64,000 bases of DNA from an uncultured bacterium (GCA_902776645.1 CACYQT010000003.1:1-64000); one strand, 5' to 3'; positions 50,968-59,001 are shown, counted from the stretch's first letter. Made by a program: numbers and translations. The notes: generated by a model not told the origin, from the sequence alone.

Positions 50968-51720
50968 ATGGGCGAATTGACAGGCAAAGTCGCGTTGGTG
51001 ACCGGTTCATCAAGAGGCCTCGGCAAAGGCGTGGCCCTCGTGCTCGCGGAAAAAGGCGCGGACGTCGTCGTCAACTACAACAGCAGCCGCGACGAAGCGG
51101 AGGACGTCTGCAAGGCCGTCCGCGAATTCGGCGTGCAATCCATCTGCGTGCAGGCCAACGTCGGCAAGGCGGACGACGTCCAACGGCTTTTCTCCGAAAT
51201 CGACGCAAAATTCGGCAAGATCGACTTTCTTGTGAACAACGCGGGAACCAGCCGCGCGGAGAACATTTTCGACATCACGGAGGAGAACTGGGACTATATT
51301 CTGGAGACGAATCTGAAAAGCGTCTTCCTCTGCAGCAAAGCCGCGATGATCCGCATGCGCGAACGGAAATTCGGCCGTATCGTCAGCATGTCGTCGATGG
51401 TCGCCCATCAAGGCGCGTTGTTCGGCCATGTCCATTACGCTTCCACAAAAGGCGGCATTCTGAGCTTCACGAAGACGTTGGCCCGAACCGCCGCGCCATA
51501 CGGCATCACTGTAAACGCCGTCGCCCCAGGCATTATCAAAACAGAATTGCTTTACAAGACACATGGCGAGGAAGGCGTCGCCAAACTGGCCTCCACCGTC
51601 CCGCTCGGCCTTGGCGAAATGCGTGACGTCGGCCTGTCCGTCGCTTTCCTCTGCGGCGAAGGCGGCAATTATCTCACGGGAATTTGCCTGGACGTCAACG
51701 GGGGAATGTACATGCACTAA
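50968..51720 (+). CDS. fabG: Short-chain dehydrogenase, FabG-like
   Basis: A 250-residue classical short-chain dehydrogenase, probably 3-oxoacyl-ACP reductase of fatty-acid synthesis. NADP loop TGSSRGLGKG (12-21), NNAG (90-93), catalytic S142/S143, Y157 and K161 (YASTK), and the C-terminal GNYLTGICLDVNGGM. AAGGAA precedes the start. It stands alone rather than in a fab cluster, so a sugar or secondary alcohol substrate is possible. Its stop codon is the first unit of a long heptamer array. Confidence 0.92.
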   Translation: MGELTGKVALVTGSSRGLGKGVALVLAEKGADVVVNYNSSRDEAEDVCKAVREFGVQSICVQANVGKADDVQRLFSEIDAKFGKIDFLVNNAGTSRAENIFDITEENWDYILETNLKSVFLCSKAAMIRMRERKFGRIVSMSSMVAHQGALFGHVHYASTKGGILSFTKTLARTAAPYGITVNAVAPGIIKTELLYKTHGEEGVAKLASTVPLGLGEMRDVGLSVAFLCGEGGNYLTGICLDVNGGMYMH

Positions 51721-51799
51721 TGCATAATTCATAATGCATAATTCATAATGCATAATTCATAATGCATAATTCATAATGCATAATTCATAATGCATAATT
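51718..51799. repeat. Long heptamer array TAATGCA/TAATTCA
   Basis: Eleven to twelve 7-base units alternating between TAATGCA and TAATTCA, starting exactly with the fabG stop codon. It is the longest array of its kind in the window. Confidence 0.95.
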
Positions 51800-51890
51800 A
51801 TTTCTGAGGGATGGATATTATTGTTTCATTTCTTCTTGATTTGACCACTATGTATTGTTTTCAATTCTCAATTTTATGAATAATAAAAAA

Positions 51891-52247
51891 TTATGATGGA
51901 TCATCTTTCTTTCGGCAGATGGCAGTTAACAATCTCAAGAGTTCCTGACATTCAGGATATATGCTATTGAACTGTTCACTTGTCAAATATCCTGCTGCAT
52001 GTAAAAGTTCAAGCCAATATTCAGTTTCACTAGCTTCCTTTAAAGCTATTCCTATTTTCATATAGAAATCAGGCTTACTGAATGCTCGAATAGCTTCTTT
52101 GGTATTAGCACCTATGCTTGTGCCACTACGTAAAATCTGTTTTGATAAAATGTACTCTCGCTTTTGATTGTTCAAATATTGATACATTTTAACGATTCGT
52201 ATGGCAAAAGCTTTGCTTTTATTTACGATTACATTGTCTTTTTGCAT
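51891..52247 (-). CDS. Four-helix-bundle protein (23S rRNA IVP family)
   Basis: A 118-residue protein of the four-helix-bundle or S23/IVP family: KSKAFAIRIVKMYQYL, SKQILRSGTSIGANTKEAIRAFSKPDFYMKIGIALKEASETEYWLELL. These proteins occur inside some 23S rRNA intervening sequences or alone across many phyla; their relative Avd serves diversity-generating retroelements. No reverse transcriptase is near. The gene is clearly AT-richer than its neighbours and uses different codons, and it lies in an AT-rich island of about 1 kb, which suggests acquisition by transfer. AAAGGA lies ahead of the start. Confidence 0.93.
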   Translation of the reverse strand: MQKDNVIVNKSKAFAIRIVKMYQYLNNQKREYILSKQILRSGTSIGANTKEAIRAFSKPDFYMKIGIALKEASETEYWLELLHAAGYLTSEQFNSIYPECQELLRLLTAICRKKDDPS

Positions 52248-52734
52248 TTTTATATCCTTTGCAATTCACTTACAATGAATTGCTTGCATGAACTTAGTTG
52301 AAGAAGTATGATTTTTGTTTCCAGCAAATAACTTTAAAACAAAACAACATTCCCAGAAAAAAGTCAAAAGAAATTATCCAATTCAATCACTAAAAAATCA
52401 CAAAACAATTCAATAATCAATTCAAGATCAATCAAATAAAAATTCAATTCAAAACAACAGCAATTAAAGAATATCAATCAAATTACAAAAAACAATATCA
52501 AAACCAAAACAATCAACCCAAACAATCAACCAAAACAATCAACCAAAACAATCAACAAAAACAATCAACCAAAACAATCAACCAAAACAATCAACCAAAA
52601 CAATCAACCAAAATAATCAACCAAAATAATCAACCAAAATAATTAGCCGTAAAAAAAATAATAAAAAATTATGAATTATGAATTATGCATTATGAATTAA
52701 AAGTATCCACCTTATAATAATTATGAATTATGCA
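52248..52734. other. AT-rich, almost G-free spacer
   Basis: About 490 bases upstream of the four-helix-bundle gene. The plus strand is built of A, C and T; a run of about 175 bases (52470-52644) has no G at all. The minisatellite at 52504 and heptamer units near 52669-52699 lie within it. No gene is seen. Confidence 0.7.
52504..52646. repeat. 13-base minisatellite, eleven units
   Basis: Eleven consecutive 13-base units, consensus CCAAAACAATCAA; the last three change to CCAAAATAATCAA. On the minus strand this reads TTGATTGTTTTGG, rich in G and T with no C. Confidence 0.95.
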
Positions 52735-52750
52735 TTATGAATTATGCATT
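52669..52750. repeat. Heptamer arrays AATTATG, over a stop codon
   Basis: Two blocks of AATTATG/CATTATG units (52669-52699 and 52716-52750). The stop codon of rfbC (52735-52737) and its last codons (MHNS) are inside the second block. Confidence 0.9.
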
Positions 52751-53283
52751 ATTAAATTAAACGCTACGCCCTTTTTGTCCTTATCGGAAATTATCCTGTT
52801 TGCAACAGGAATCTTCCAGTCAATGGCGAGAGAAGGATCGTCGAAGCGGATCGTCCGTTCGTATTGCGGAGCGTAGAAATTGTCGCACTTGTATGTGAAA
52901 ACCGCTGTTTCGCTCAACACGGCGAAGCCATGCGCAATACCATGCGGCAGAAACAGTTGCAATTTGTTCTCGGACGAAAGCTCCAACGTGAACACTTTGC
53001 CGAATGTCGGCGAATCCTTACGGATATCGACCGCCACATCCAATACACGCCCCGACACGACACGGATCAGTTTCGCCTGCGCAAACGGTTCCGCCTGATA
53101 GTGCAAGCCACGCACGACGCCATAGCGCGACATCGATTCGTTGTCCTGCACAAACGTCACGTCGATTCCCGCCGCCGCATATTTCTCCTTCTGGTAGGTT
53201 TCCATGAAGTATCCGCGCGAATCGCCGAAAACCTGCGGTTCGATAATGACAATCCCTTCAATCTCGGTCATCTGAGTCTTCAT
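52735..53283 (-). CDS. rfbC: dTDP-4-dehydrorhamnose 3,5-epimerase
   Basis: A 182-residue cupin enzyme of dTDP-rhamnose synthesis. Hallmarks: PQVFGDSRGYFMETY, VRGLHYQ with the catalytic histidine, KLIRVVSGRVLDVAVDIR, LFLPHGIAHGFAVLSE and YKCDNFYAPQYERTIRFDDPSLAIDW. AAAAGGAG precedes the start. It follows the FGE-like gene by 18 bases in an operon with an LptG-like permease and RDD protein. The last residues (LIMHNS) come from a tandem array, so its C-terminus was extended or reset there. Confidence 0.96.
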   Translation of the reverse strand: MKTQMTEIEGIVIIEPQVFGDSRGYFMETYQKEKYAAAGIDVTFVQDNESMSRYGVVRGLHYQAEPFAQAKLIRVVSGRVLDVAVDIRKDSPTFGKVFTLELSSENKLQLFLPHGIAHGFAVLSETAVFTYKCDNFYAPQYERTIRFDDPSLAIDWKIPVANRIISDKDKKGVAFNLIMHNS

Positions 53284-53301
53284 TACAGCTTGCTCCTTTT
53301 G

Positions 53302-54285
53302 TCATTTTATGCGGCGCATCACACGAAATCCCAACATGTTGCCATGAGACGACGGCGGCAGGCAGCAACGGTTCGCCGAGCGGCATTCGCCTGAATCGAC
53401 ATACCAGTTGCCGCCACGGATCGTCCGATAACCGTAGCGGTCGCCCGCGTCCGAATCATCCCCTGGATAATTCACATACTGATCACGGCACCATTCCCAC
53501 ACATTGCCATGCATGTCATACAGCCCCAACGCATTGCATCGTCTTTTGCCAATTTCCACCGTCTGCCGGCTGTTGTTTCCCGCATAGTCCGCCCATGCGG
53601 CCAGCCGTTTGACGTCATCGCCGAAACAGAACGCCGTGTCCGTCCCGCCGCGGCATGCATACTCCCATTCGGCCTCCGTCGGCAGGCAGTACGTGTTCAG
53701 CGGAACGCCCTCCAGTTCGCAAAGCTTGTTCACGAACCGCTGGCAGTCATACCACGTCACTTCCTCAACAGGCCGCCGCTCCCCCTTGAAGCCCGACGGC
53801 GAATCCGTTCCCATCACCGCTTTCCATTCCGCCTGCGTCACTTCGAATGCCCCGATGTAGAAATCCTCCGGAAACAACTGGGTGTGAACCACTTCAATCG
53901 TCCCGCGGCCTTTTTCGCCCTCCGGGCTTCCAATCAGGCAGCTGCCAGCGGGAACCAATCGAAAACGCATGCCGACGCTGTTTTCAACTTCTATCGGCAG
54001 CCCTTTTTCACGGGAGACCGATTTCTGCGCCGCCAGCATCCGCTCCGAACCTTCTGCAAGCCCTTCCATCACAGGATAATACGCTGGCGTAACCTCATGC
54101 AGCCCCATCGGCGCCTTCGCCGCCTCTCCAAGCGTTTCAACCTGTTCGCCACGAACAACTTGCTTCTCTTGAGAAGCTTTTTCACGCCGCAGGCGCGGAC
54201 GGACGACGAAATGCTCGACGACCGCAATCAACAGCACGGCCTCCACCGCCCAAAGCCACCATCGCCATCGCGGCATCTTCGCCAT
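53302..54285 (-). CDS. Membrane-anchored formylglycine-generating-enzyme-like protein
   Basis: A 327-residue protein with one membrane helix near the N-terminus (WWLWAVEAVLLIAVVEHFVV) and a C-terminal FGE/SUMF1 domain (residues 95-325): NSVGMRFRLVPAGSCLIGSP, FEVTQAEWKAVMG, RPVEEVTWYDCQRFVNKL, YCLPTEAEWEYACRGG, LYDMHGNVWEWCRD and GGNWYVDSGECRSANR. The final cysteine-containing segment is GECRSANRCC, unlike the paired active-site cysteines of true FGE, so it may bind or modify without making formylglycine. It lies between the LptG-like and rfbC genes, so an envelope role is inferred. GGGGGAGG precedes the start. Confidence 0.88.
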   Translation of the reverse strand: MAKMPRWRWWLWAVEAVLLIAVVEHFVVRPRLRREKASQEKQVVRGEQVETLGEAAKAPMGLHEVTPAYYPVMEGLAEGSERMLAAQKSVSREKGLPIEVENSVGMRFRLVPAGSCLIGSPEGEKGRGTIEVVHTQLFPEDFYIGAFEVTQAEWKAVMGTDSPSGFKGERRPVEEVTWYDCQRFVNKLCELEGVPLNTYCLPTEAEWEYACRGGTDTAFCFGDDVKRLAAWADYAGNNSRQTVEIGKRRCNALGLYDMHGNVWEWCRDQYVNYPGDDSDAGDRYGYRTIRGGNWYVDSGECRSANRCCLPPSSHGNMLGFRVMRRIK

Positions 54286-54297
54286 TTCCGCCTCCCC

Positions 54298-55407
54298 CTA
54301 TTGCTTCCGCCACATGACGGCGAGGCCCGCGCATGTGAAGACGAGGCTCGGCAGCCCTCCCGCGACAAACGGCGGCAGCCAGCCGTTCTTGCCCAGAACC
54401 ATGAAAACCTGCCCCACCAGATAGAACATCACCAAAATGCCGATCGCCCCCGCGAAGCCTTTCATGATTTCGCTCCGCTGGTTCGCAATCGTCAACGCCA
54501 CGCCGAAAAGCGCGCCCACCAGGCTCGCCAGCGGAAACGTGATGTTGTTCCAGACAGACGTCCGCAAAAGCCGCGCCATCTGCGGCGACGGCGCCACGTC
54601 GCTTCGAAGGATCGAAATCGCCTCGCGCGTCGTCACGCCGTCCTGCATCCGCCCCTGCCCCGCGATGTCCCGCAGATGCTCCTGACAGCTGAATTCATAC
54701 GTGTCAAACGTGACGGGCGACGTCAGCATCTTCGCGCCGATGCCGAGCTCCTGACGGCTTCCGTTCTTGAACACGCAGACGCCGTCGTCGCGGAATTCCG
54801 CCGTCTCCGCCATCAGGACCCATTGCGTCTCGCCCTGCTCATTGTATTGGCGCACAACGACATCGTGCATCACATCGGCCAAATCCAGATCACGACAGTA
54901 CCAGTCGCGGTTCTCCTTCACATTGCAGAAAGCGACCGTTTCCACATCCTTCTTCTTGTTGTCCAGCCATTCACGGCGGATTCTCGCCGCGTTCCGAAGT
55001 CCGGCAGGCCCCCAGAATTCGCCGATGCAGATCGCGCAGACACACGCCACGCACGCCACGAGCCAGACCGGAAGCGCGCATGTCAGCAACGACATGCCAG
55101 CCGCCCGCATCGCGCACAATTCGTTGTTGCGCCCCATCATGACCGTCATGAAACTCGCAGCCAACAACACCGATATCGGTATCACGTTCAGCAAGTTATG
55201 GGGCTGCAACGATAAAAAGTACGCCATCACGACGCGTATCGGCACGTTCTTCGACATGAAGTCCGGCAAGTCGTCGAACACGTTGTTCACCAGAAACAAA
55301 AACGCGAACGCCGCCAACGCGCACACCAGCGGAATCATGAATTCCCGCAGGACGTACTTGAAAATCAACGGCGACACACGGAGATGTTTCTTTGCGGCCT
55401 CTGACAT
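54298..55407 (-). CDS. lptG: LptF/LptG-family LPS export permease
   Basis: A 369-residue permease of the YjgP/YjgQ family, started at 55407 (GGAGG nine bases upstream). Six membrane segments flank a periplasmic jellyroll: FKYVLREFMIPLVCALAAFAF, ISVLLAASFMTVMMGRNNELCAMRAAGMSLL (the conserved coupling region), then about 170 periplasmic residues, then three helices (ITFPLASLVGALFGVALTI and onward). It moves LPS from the inner membrane with LptB and its partner permease, neither in the window. Operon with the RDD (26 bases upstream) and FGE-like genes (12 bases downstream). Confidence 0.93.
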   Translation of the reverse strand: MSEAAKKHLRVSPLIFKYVLREFMIPLVCALAAFAFLFLVNNVFDDLPDFMSKNVPIRVVMAYFLSLQPHNLLNVIPISVLLAASFMTVMMGRNNELCAMRAAGMSLLTCALPVWLVACVACVCAICIGEFWGPAGLRNAARIRREWLDNKKKDVETVAFCNVKENRDWYCRDLDLADVMHDVVVRQYNEQGETQWVLMAETAEFRDDGVCVFKNGSRQELGIGAKMLTSPVTFDTYEFSCQEHLRDIAGQGRMQDGVTTREAISILRSDVAPSPQMARLLRTSVWNNITFPLASLVGALFGVALTIANQRSEIMKGFAGAIGILVMFYLVGQVFMVLGKNGWLPPFVAGGLPSLVFTCAGLAVMWRKQ

Positions 55408-55432
55408 CGGCGGTTCCCTCCCGTGCAAACGC

Positions 55433-56170
55433 TTATGCGCGGTTCTTCGCCAGTTTCACCTTCACCATGCGCATGCCCGTCAGGATTTCGGGAATCGTCC
55501 GTCCGAAACTCGCCAGAATGACCCAGTTCACCAGGAAGAACGGCATGAGCAGAAGATTGAACAGGAAGTAGAAGAACACGCGCCCCATCCAGAACTTCTG
55601 GCCGTCCTTACGGCAAAGGAAGACGCCCCAGTAGCGCTGCCCGTACGTCTGGACGCGGAAGGCGATCATCATAACATGATACAGCATATAGATTAAGAAG
55701 AAGACTGTTGTGCAAATGTAGCCCGCGTTGTTCTGGTCAAGCGAACCGGAGCGGAACAGCGCATAGCAGCCAAAATACACCGCGATGAACACCAGAATCA
55801 TGATCACCGTGTCCATGAGACTCGCCATGACGCGCATCGGGATGGATGCGGATGGATACGTCTCCAGGCGGACCCTCACGATGCCTGAGCTGCCTTCCAG
55901 TTCAGGAGCGCGCAAGTTAATGCGGTCCATTAACTTCGAAAACCACGTCTTGTTCTTTTTCATGACTTCGGCCTCCTCCACGCCCAGCAGGAGCTGCTTC
56001 AGGAAGTCGTAGTTGATCGCGCGGTCCCATTTCGCGATCATCGTGCTGCGGATCTTGTCGTCCGGATGGATTTTTCCGTTTTCGGCCCATTTCACCAAAG
56101 TCTCCTGATCGGCAGGCCCCATTTCCTCGCCTTCCGTCGTCTTGACCAAGTACATTCTTTCGTTCGCCAT
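55433..56170 (-). CDS. RDD-family membrane protein with GYF-like N-terminus
   Basis: A 245-residue protein. Residues 1-60 resemble the GYF_2 domain (MYLVKTTEGEEMGPADQETLVKWAENGKIHPDDKI), a peptide-binding module. Residues 100-245 are an RDD domain: ASIPMRVMASLMDTVIMILVFIAVY, then further helices, and YGQRYWGVFLCRKDGQ. RDD proteins are proposed ion or small-solute transporters; the function is unsettled. GAGGAA precedes the start. First gene of the operon lptG-like, FGE-like, rfbC. Confidence 0.87.
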   Translation of the reverse strand: MANERMYLVKTTEGEEMGPADQETLVKWAENGKIHPDDKIRSTMIAKWDRAINYDFLKQLLLGVEEAEVMKKNKTWFSKLMDRINLRAPELEGSSGIVRVRLETYPSASIPMRVMASLMDTVIMILVFIAVYFGCYALFRSGSLDQNNAGYICTTVFFLIYMLYHVMMIAFRVQTYGQRYWGVFLCRKDGQKFWMGRVFFYFLFNLLLMPFFLVNWVILASFGRTIPEILTGMRMVKVKLAKNRA

Positions 56171-56232
56171 GGATATTCCTCTATATATTGCCCGAAATGT
56201 GCTTTTTTTTCACAAAAATGCGCTCTGTTTAT

Positions 56233-56260
56233 TTGACAGATTGAAACGACTATATAACAT
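56233..56260 (+). promoter_or_regulatory. Candidate sigma-70 promoter for the GcvH-like operon
   Basis: TTGACA (56233-56238), a 16-base spacer and TAACAT (56255-56260), about 100 bases before the GcvH-like start. The -35 is perfect and the -10 matches four of six. Confidence 0.45.
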
Positions 56261-56362
56261 AACCTATTATACGGAAATTGCGGTCTCGAAACTGCATTTT
56301 TTCAAAAAAAACATGCGATGCGCCGAAAAGGCGCCAAACAAACAATAAAACAGGAGACATCC

Positions 56363-56752
56363 ATGGCAAGCAAAACCGATCGAAGAGCCTTCACCAACAG
56401 GCATACTTGGGTCCTCCCAGACGAAGATAAGAACATCGCGACCGTCGGCATCACCGACTATCTGACCGAAGAGCTCGTCGCCATCCAGAGCATCGACATG
56501 CCGCTCGTCGGCGACGAACTGGAAATGGACACGTTCTGCATCCACCTTCATCTGGCGAAACGCATCCACCATCTGCGTTCGCCTCTGAGCGGACGCGTCG
56601 TCGAAATCAACAAGGATGTGCAGGACAATCCGTCCCTCCTCCATCTTGATCCCTTCAAGAACTGGCTCTACCGGATGGAATTCGACGATCCGGACGAACT
56701 GGAAATGCTGATGGACATCAACCGTTATACGCGTTTCATCGACCAGTTATGA
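56363..56752 (+). CDS. GcvH-like lipoyl-domain protein
   Basis: A 129-residue relative of the glycine cleavage H protein, started at 56363 with CAGGAG before it. Homologous blocks are NRHTWVLPDEDKNIATVGITDY, SPLSGRVVEINKDVQDNP and LLHLDPFKNWLYRMEF. In H proteins the lipoylated lysine sits in a VESVKAVSD context; here the aligned segment is HLHLAKRIHHLRSP with K66 at the right place, so lipoylation is possible but the recognition context is much changed. No gcvT or gcvP is nearby. It heads an operon with a membrane protein and pyrF (four-base overlap). A GcvH paralogue with a separate function is the best call. Confidence 0.85.
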   Translation: MASKTDRRAFTNRHTWVLPDEDKNIATVGITDYLTEELVAIQSIDMPLVGDELEMDTFCIHLHLAKRIHHLRSPLSGRVVEINKDVQDNPSLLHLDPFKNWLYRMEFDDPDELEMLMDINRYTRFIDQL

Positions 56753-57477
56753 ACATCGCCTCCAATGGTGCACGGCTTCTGGCCTCCTGGACATGGCGGC
56801 TGATGCTTGTATCCGCCGCCGCGCTCCTCATGATGGTCATCGCCTTCATCGGCCTGCGGCGCTATGACTGGCTTGTCTGCCAATGCTACGGGCATTGCAT
56901 CCCGTCCGTCCTCCTTCTCGCCGCCGTGATCGGCTGCGGACGGAAACGGCTGCAGTGCCCCGCCTGCGCCTCCGCCGCCTTCGCGCCTTTCTTCACGTGG
57001 TATCTCGTCAGCGACAAGCCGTCGGACTATTTCATCTGGTGCACCGTCCTCTGGGCGCTCGCGACGATGTGGTTCGCCTTTGAAATGACGGGCCTCATTC
57101 GCTCATGCGCCCATGACGCGGCATGCGAATGGCTTGAAAAAATGGCCGGCCATACCTTTATATCATTGATCTATCTGCTGATCGCCCCGATGGCGGCCAT
57201 CACCGTCGCCAACATGGTCGTGCTCGGCATGCCGACCAACGCCTCCTTCTGGGACGCCACGATCCAGTCGCTCCATGCGACTCCCAAATATTTGCTTCCG
57301 ATTGTATGGAACACCTTCATGTTCCTTAAGATATGCTGCGCGGCGGTCCTCGCCTCGCACATGGCCGTCCGCCAGTCCTTCGACAACGCGCAGAACAACG
57401 ACGCCGAAGAAGAAGATCCGCATCAGGCCGGCCTTCCGCAGCCTCCCCCTTCAGACCAACAGGAAACCACCCCATGA
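56749..57477 (+). CDS. Membrane protein of unknown function
   Basis: A 242-residue protein with about five or six membrane segments (LMLVSAAALLMMVIAFIGL, IPSVLLLAAVIGCG, WCTVLWALATMWFAF, FISLIYLLIAPMAAITVANMVVL, WNTFMFLKICCAAVLA) and a Pro/Gln/acid-rich cytoplasmic tail. There is a short C-x-C-type cluster (CQCYGHC and CPAC) between the first and second segments. I do not recognise the family. It overlaps the GcvH-like stop and the pyrF start by four bases each (ATGA), so the three are co-translated. Confidence 0.8.
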   Translation: MNIASNGARLLASWTWRLMLVSAAALLMMVIAFIGLRRYDWLVCQCYGHCIPSVLLLAAVIGCGRKRLQCPACASAAFAPFFTWYLVSDKPSDYFIWCTVLWALATMWFAFEMTGLIRSCAHDAACEWLEKMAGHTFISLIYLLIAPMAAITVANMVVLGMPTNASFWDATIQSLHATPKYLLPIVWNTFMFLKICCAAVLASHMAVRQSFDNAQNNDAEEEDPHQAGLPQPPPSDQQETTP

Positions 57478-58166
57478 CCACCACTCTCATCGCCGCGCTG
57501 GACGTCGATTCAATTGAAAAAGCCTTCGCCATCGTCGAAAAACTCGGGCCGACCGTCACATGGTACAAAGTCGGCAAGCAGCTTTTCACGCGTTTCGGGC
57601 CAGAAATCGTCAAAGGTCTGAAGGCGCGCGGCAAGAAAGTCTTTCTGGACATGAAATTCCATGACATTCCGAACACGGTCGGGCAGGCCGTCCGTTCCGC
57701 CGCCGCCATCGGCGCGGACATGTGCAACGTCCATGCGTCTGGCGGCCCGTCCATGCTGAAGGCCGCCGCCGAAGCCGCGAAGGAGACGGGCATCATCGTC
57801 ACCGCCGTCACCGTCCTGACAAGTCTGGACGAGACGGAATTGAACGCCGTCGGCATCAACGCCACGCCCGCCGAACAAGTCGTTCGGCTCGCGAAGCTGA
57901 CGAATGAATGCGGCCTGAACGGCGTCGTCTGCTCCGCGTTGGAAATTCCGCTTGTGAAAAAAGCCTGCGGCGACGATTTCATTCTCGTCGTGCCGGGCAT
58001 CCGCCCCGCCGGTGCCGCCAAAGGCGACCAGAAGCGCGTCATGACGCCCGGCGAAGCCGCCAAGGCGGGGGCGCAGTTCATCGTCGTCGGCCGCCCGATT
58101 CTGGCGGCCGACGATCCGGCGGCGGCTGCCGCCGCCGTAAACAAGGAATTGGCGGATAACGCCTAA
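57474..58166 (+). CDS. pyrF: Orotidine 5'-phosphate decarboxylase
   Basis: A 230-residue enzyme of UMP synthesis, started at 57474 where the ATG overlaps the previous stop. It is a TIM barrel of the bacterial class: LIAALDV, the catalytic D59-x-K61-x-x-D64 set in LDMKFHDIPNT, HASGGPSMLKAA, and the phosphate-binding end VPGIRPAG and VVGRPI. It has normal length and all catalytic residues. It is the third gene of an operon with a GcvH-like and a membrane protein, which is an odd setting for pyrF. The stop is followed by a CTAG array. Confidence 0.97.
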   Translation: MTTTLIAALDVDSIEKAFAIVEKLGPTVTWYKVGKQLFTRFGPEIVKGLKARGKKVFLDMKFHDIPNTVGQAVRSAAAIGADMCNVHASGGPSMLKAAAEAAKETGIIVTAVTVLTSLDETELNAVGINATPAEQVVRLAKLTNECGLNGVVCSALEIPLVKKACGDDFILVVPGIRPAGAAKGDQKRVMTPGEAAKAGAQFIVVGRPILAADDPAAAAAAVNKELADNA

Positions 58167-58183
58167 GCTTCTGGATTTCCAGC

Positions 58184-58240
58184 ATCTAGGCGGCTAGGCT
58201 ACTAGGAAATCTAGCCGTCTAGCCTCCTAGCCTTCTAGAA
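58184..58240. repeat. CTAGCCG/CTAGGC short tandem array
   Basis: Seven CTAG-containing units of 7-9 bases between the convergent pyrF and DUF1080 genes, ending three bases before the latter's stop codon (58243-58245). Confidence 0.8.
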
Positions 58241-58242
58241 TA

Positions 58243-59001
58243 CTATGCCTGGTCGTAGTTATTCAGCGGGCGATACCAGATGTTGCGGAAACGGACGAGA
58301 TCGCCGTGATCCTGCAGCTCCAATGCGCCGACGCTGTTCATCAGCGTGTATTCCGCCAGACGGCGATGCTGCGTCGGCCCCTGGATGGATTTCATGTGGT
58401 GCAGAAGCACGCCGTTCAGGAAGACCGTGATGTAGGCGGGCGTAATCAGCTGATGGCCCGCGAAACGCGGCGCGATGAACACGAAATCGTACATGTTCCA
58501 TTCGCCCGGCTTGCGAATCGCGTTCGCCAGCGGCGGGAACTGGCCGTAGATGCCGCCGACCGTGCCGTCGGGATACGTCGGATTCTCATAGCAGTCAAGG
58601 ACTTGGATCTCGAACTTGCGCATGAAGAACACGCCGGAATTGCCGCGGCCCTGTCCTTCGCCCTTCACTTCGGCGGGCGACGCGAACTCCAGATGCAGCT
58701 GGCAGTCGCCGAATTCCGTGCGGGTATGGATGTTGCCCGTGCCCGGAACGACTTCCATGTAGCCGTTCTCAAGCTTCCACTGCGCCTCTTTGTTGTCTTT
58801 GCTCAGCCAGTTGCAGAGGCATTTGCCGTCGAACAGGACGATTGCGTCCGACGGCGGGACGCCGGGCGTCTCCTGCGTGCTGAAACTGCCGGGGTTCACG
58901 ACACGCGGCTGCGGACGGTCGCCGTCATGGACATGCCAGCAGCTGCCCGGAATGATCGGTGTGTCGCTGTAACCAACGCTTTTCTTGACTTCGTCTGCCA
59001 T
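58243..59001 (-). CDS. DUF1080 (3-keto-disaccharide hydrolase-like) protein
   Basis: A 252-residue protein with a DUF1080/concanavalin-like domain from about residue 45: DAIVLFDGKCLCNWLSKD, WKLENGYMEVVPGTGNIHTRTEFGDCQLHLEF, GQGRGNSGVFFMRKFEIQVLD, GEWNMYDFVFIAPRF and LQDHGDLVRFRNIWYRPL. No signal peptide is visible. DUF1080 proteins of PVC and Bacteroidetes are lyases or hydrolases of 3-keto sugars, working with Gfo/Idh/MocA oxidoreductases such as those at 21207 and 30465. AAAAGGAG precedes the start. Monocistronic. Confidence 0.93.
   Translation of the reverse strand: MADEVKKSVGYSDTPIIPGSCWHVHDGDRPQPRVVNPGSFSTQETPGVPPSDAIVLFDGKCLCNWLSKDNKEAQWKLENGYMEVVPGTGNIHTRTEFGDCQLHLEFASPAEVKGEGQGRGNSGVFFMRKFEIQVLDCYENPTYPDGTVGGIYGQFPPLANAIRKPGEWNMYDFVFIAPRFAGHQLITPAYITVFLNGVLLHHMKSIQGPTQHRRLAEYTLMNSVGALELQDHGDLVRFRNIWYRPLNNYDQA

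Noticed and set aside
51891-52247. Part of a diversity-generating retroelement (Avd-like gene)
   Set aside because: No reverse transcriptase and no template/variable repeat pair could be found in the window; the protein fits the wider four-helix-bundle family.
52504-52646. Possible CRISPR array
   Set aside because: Units are 13 bases and directly joined, with no spacers and no cas genes; it is a minisatellite.
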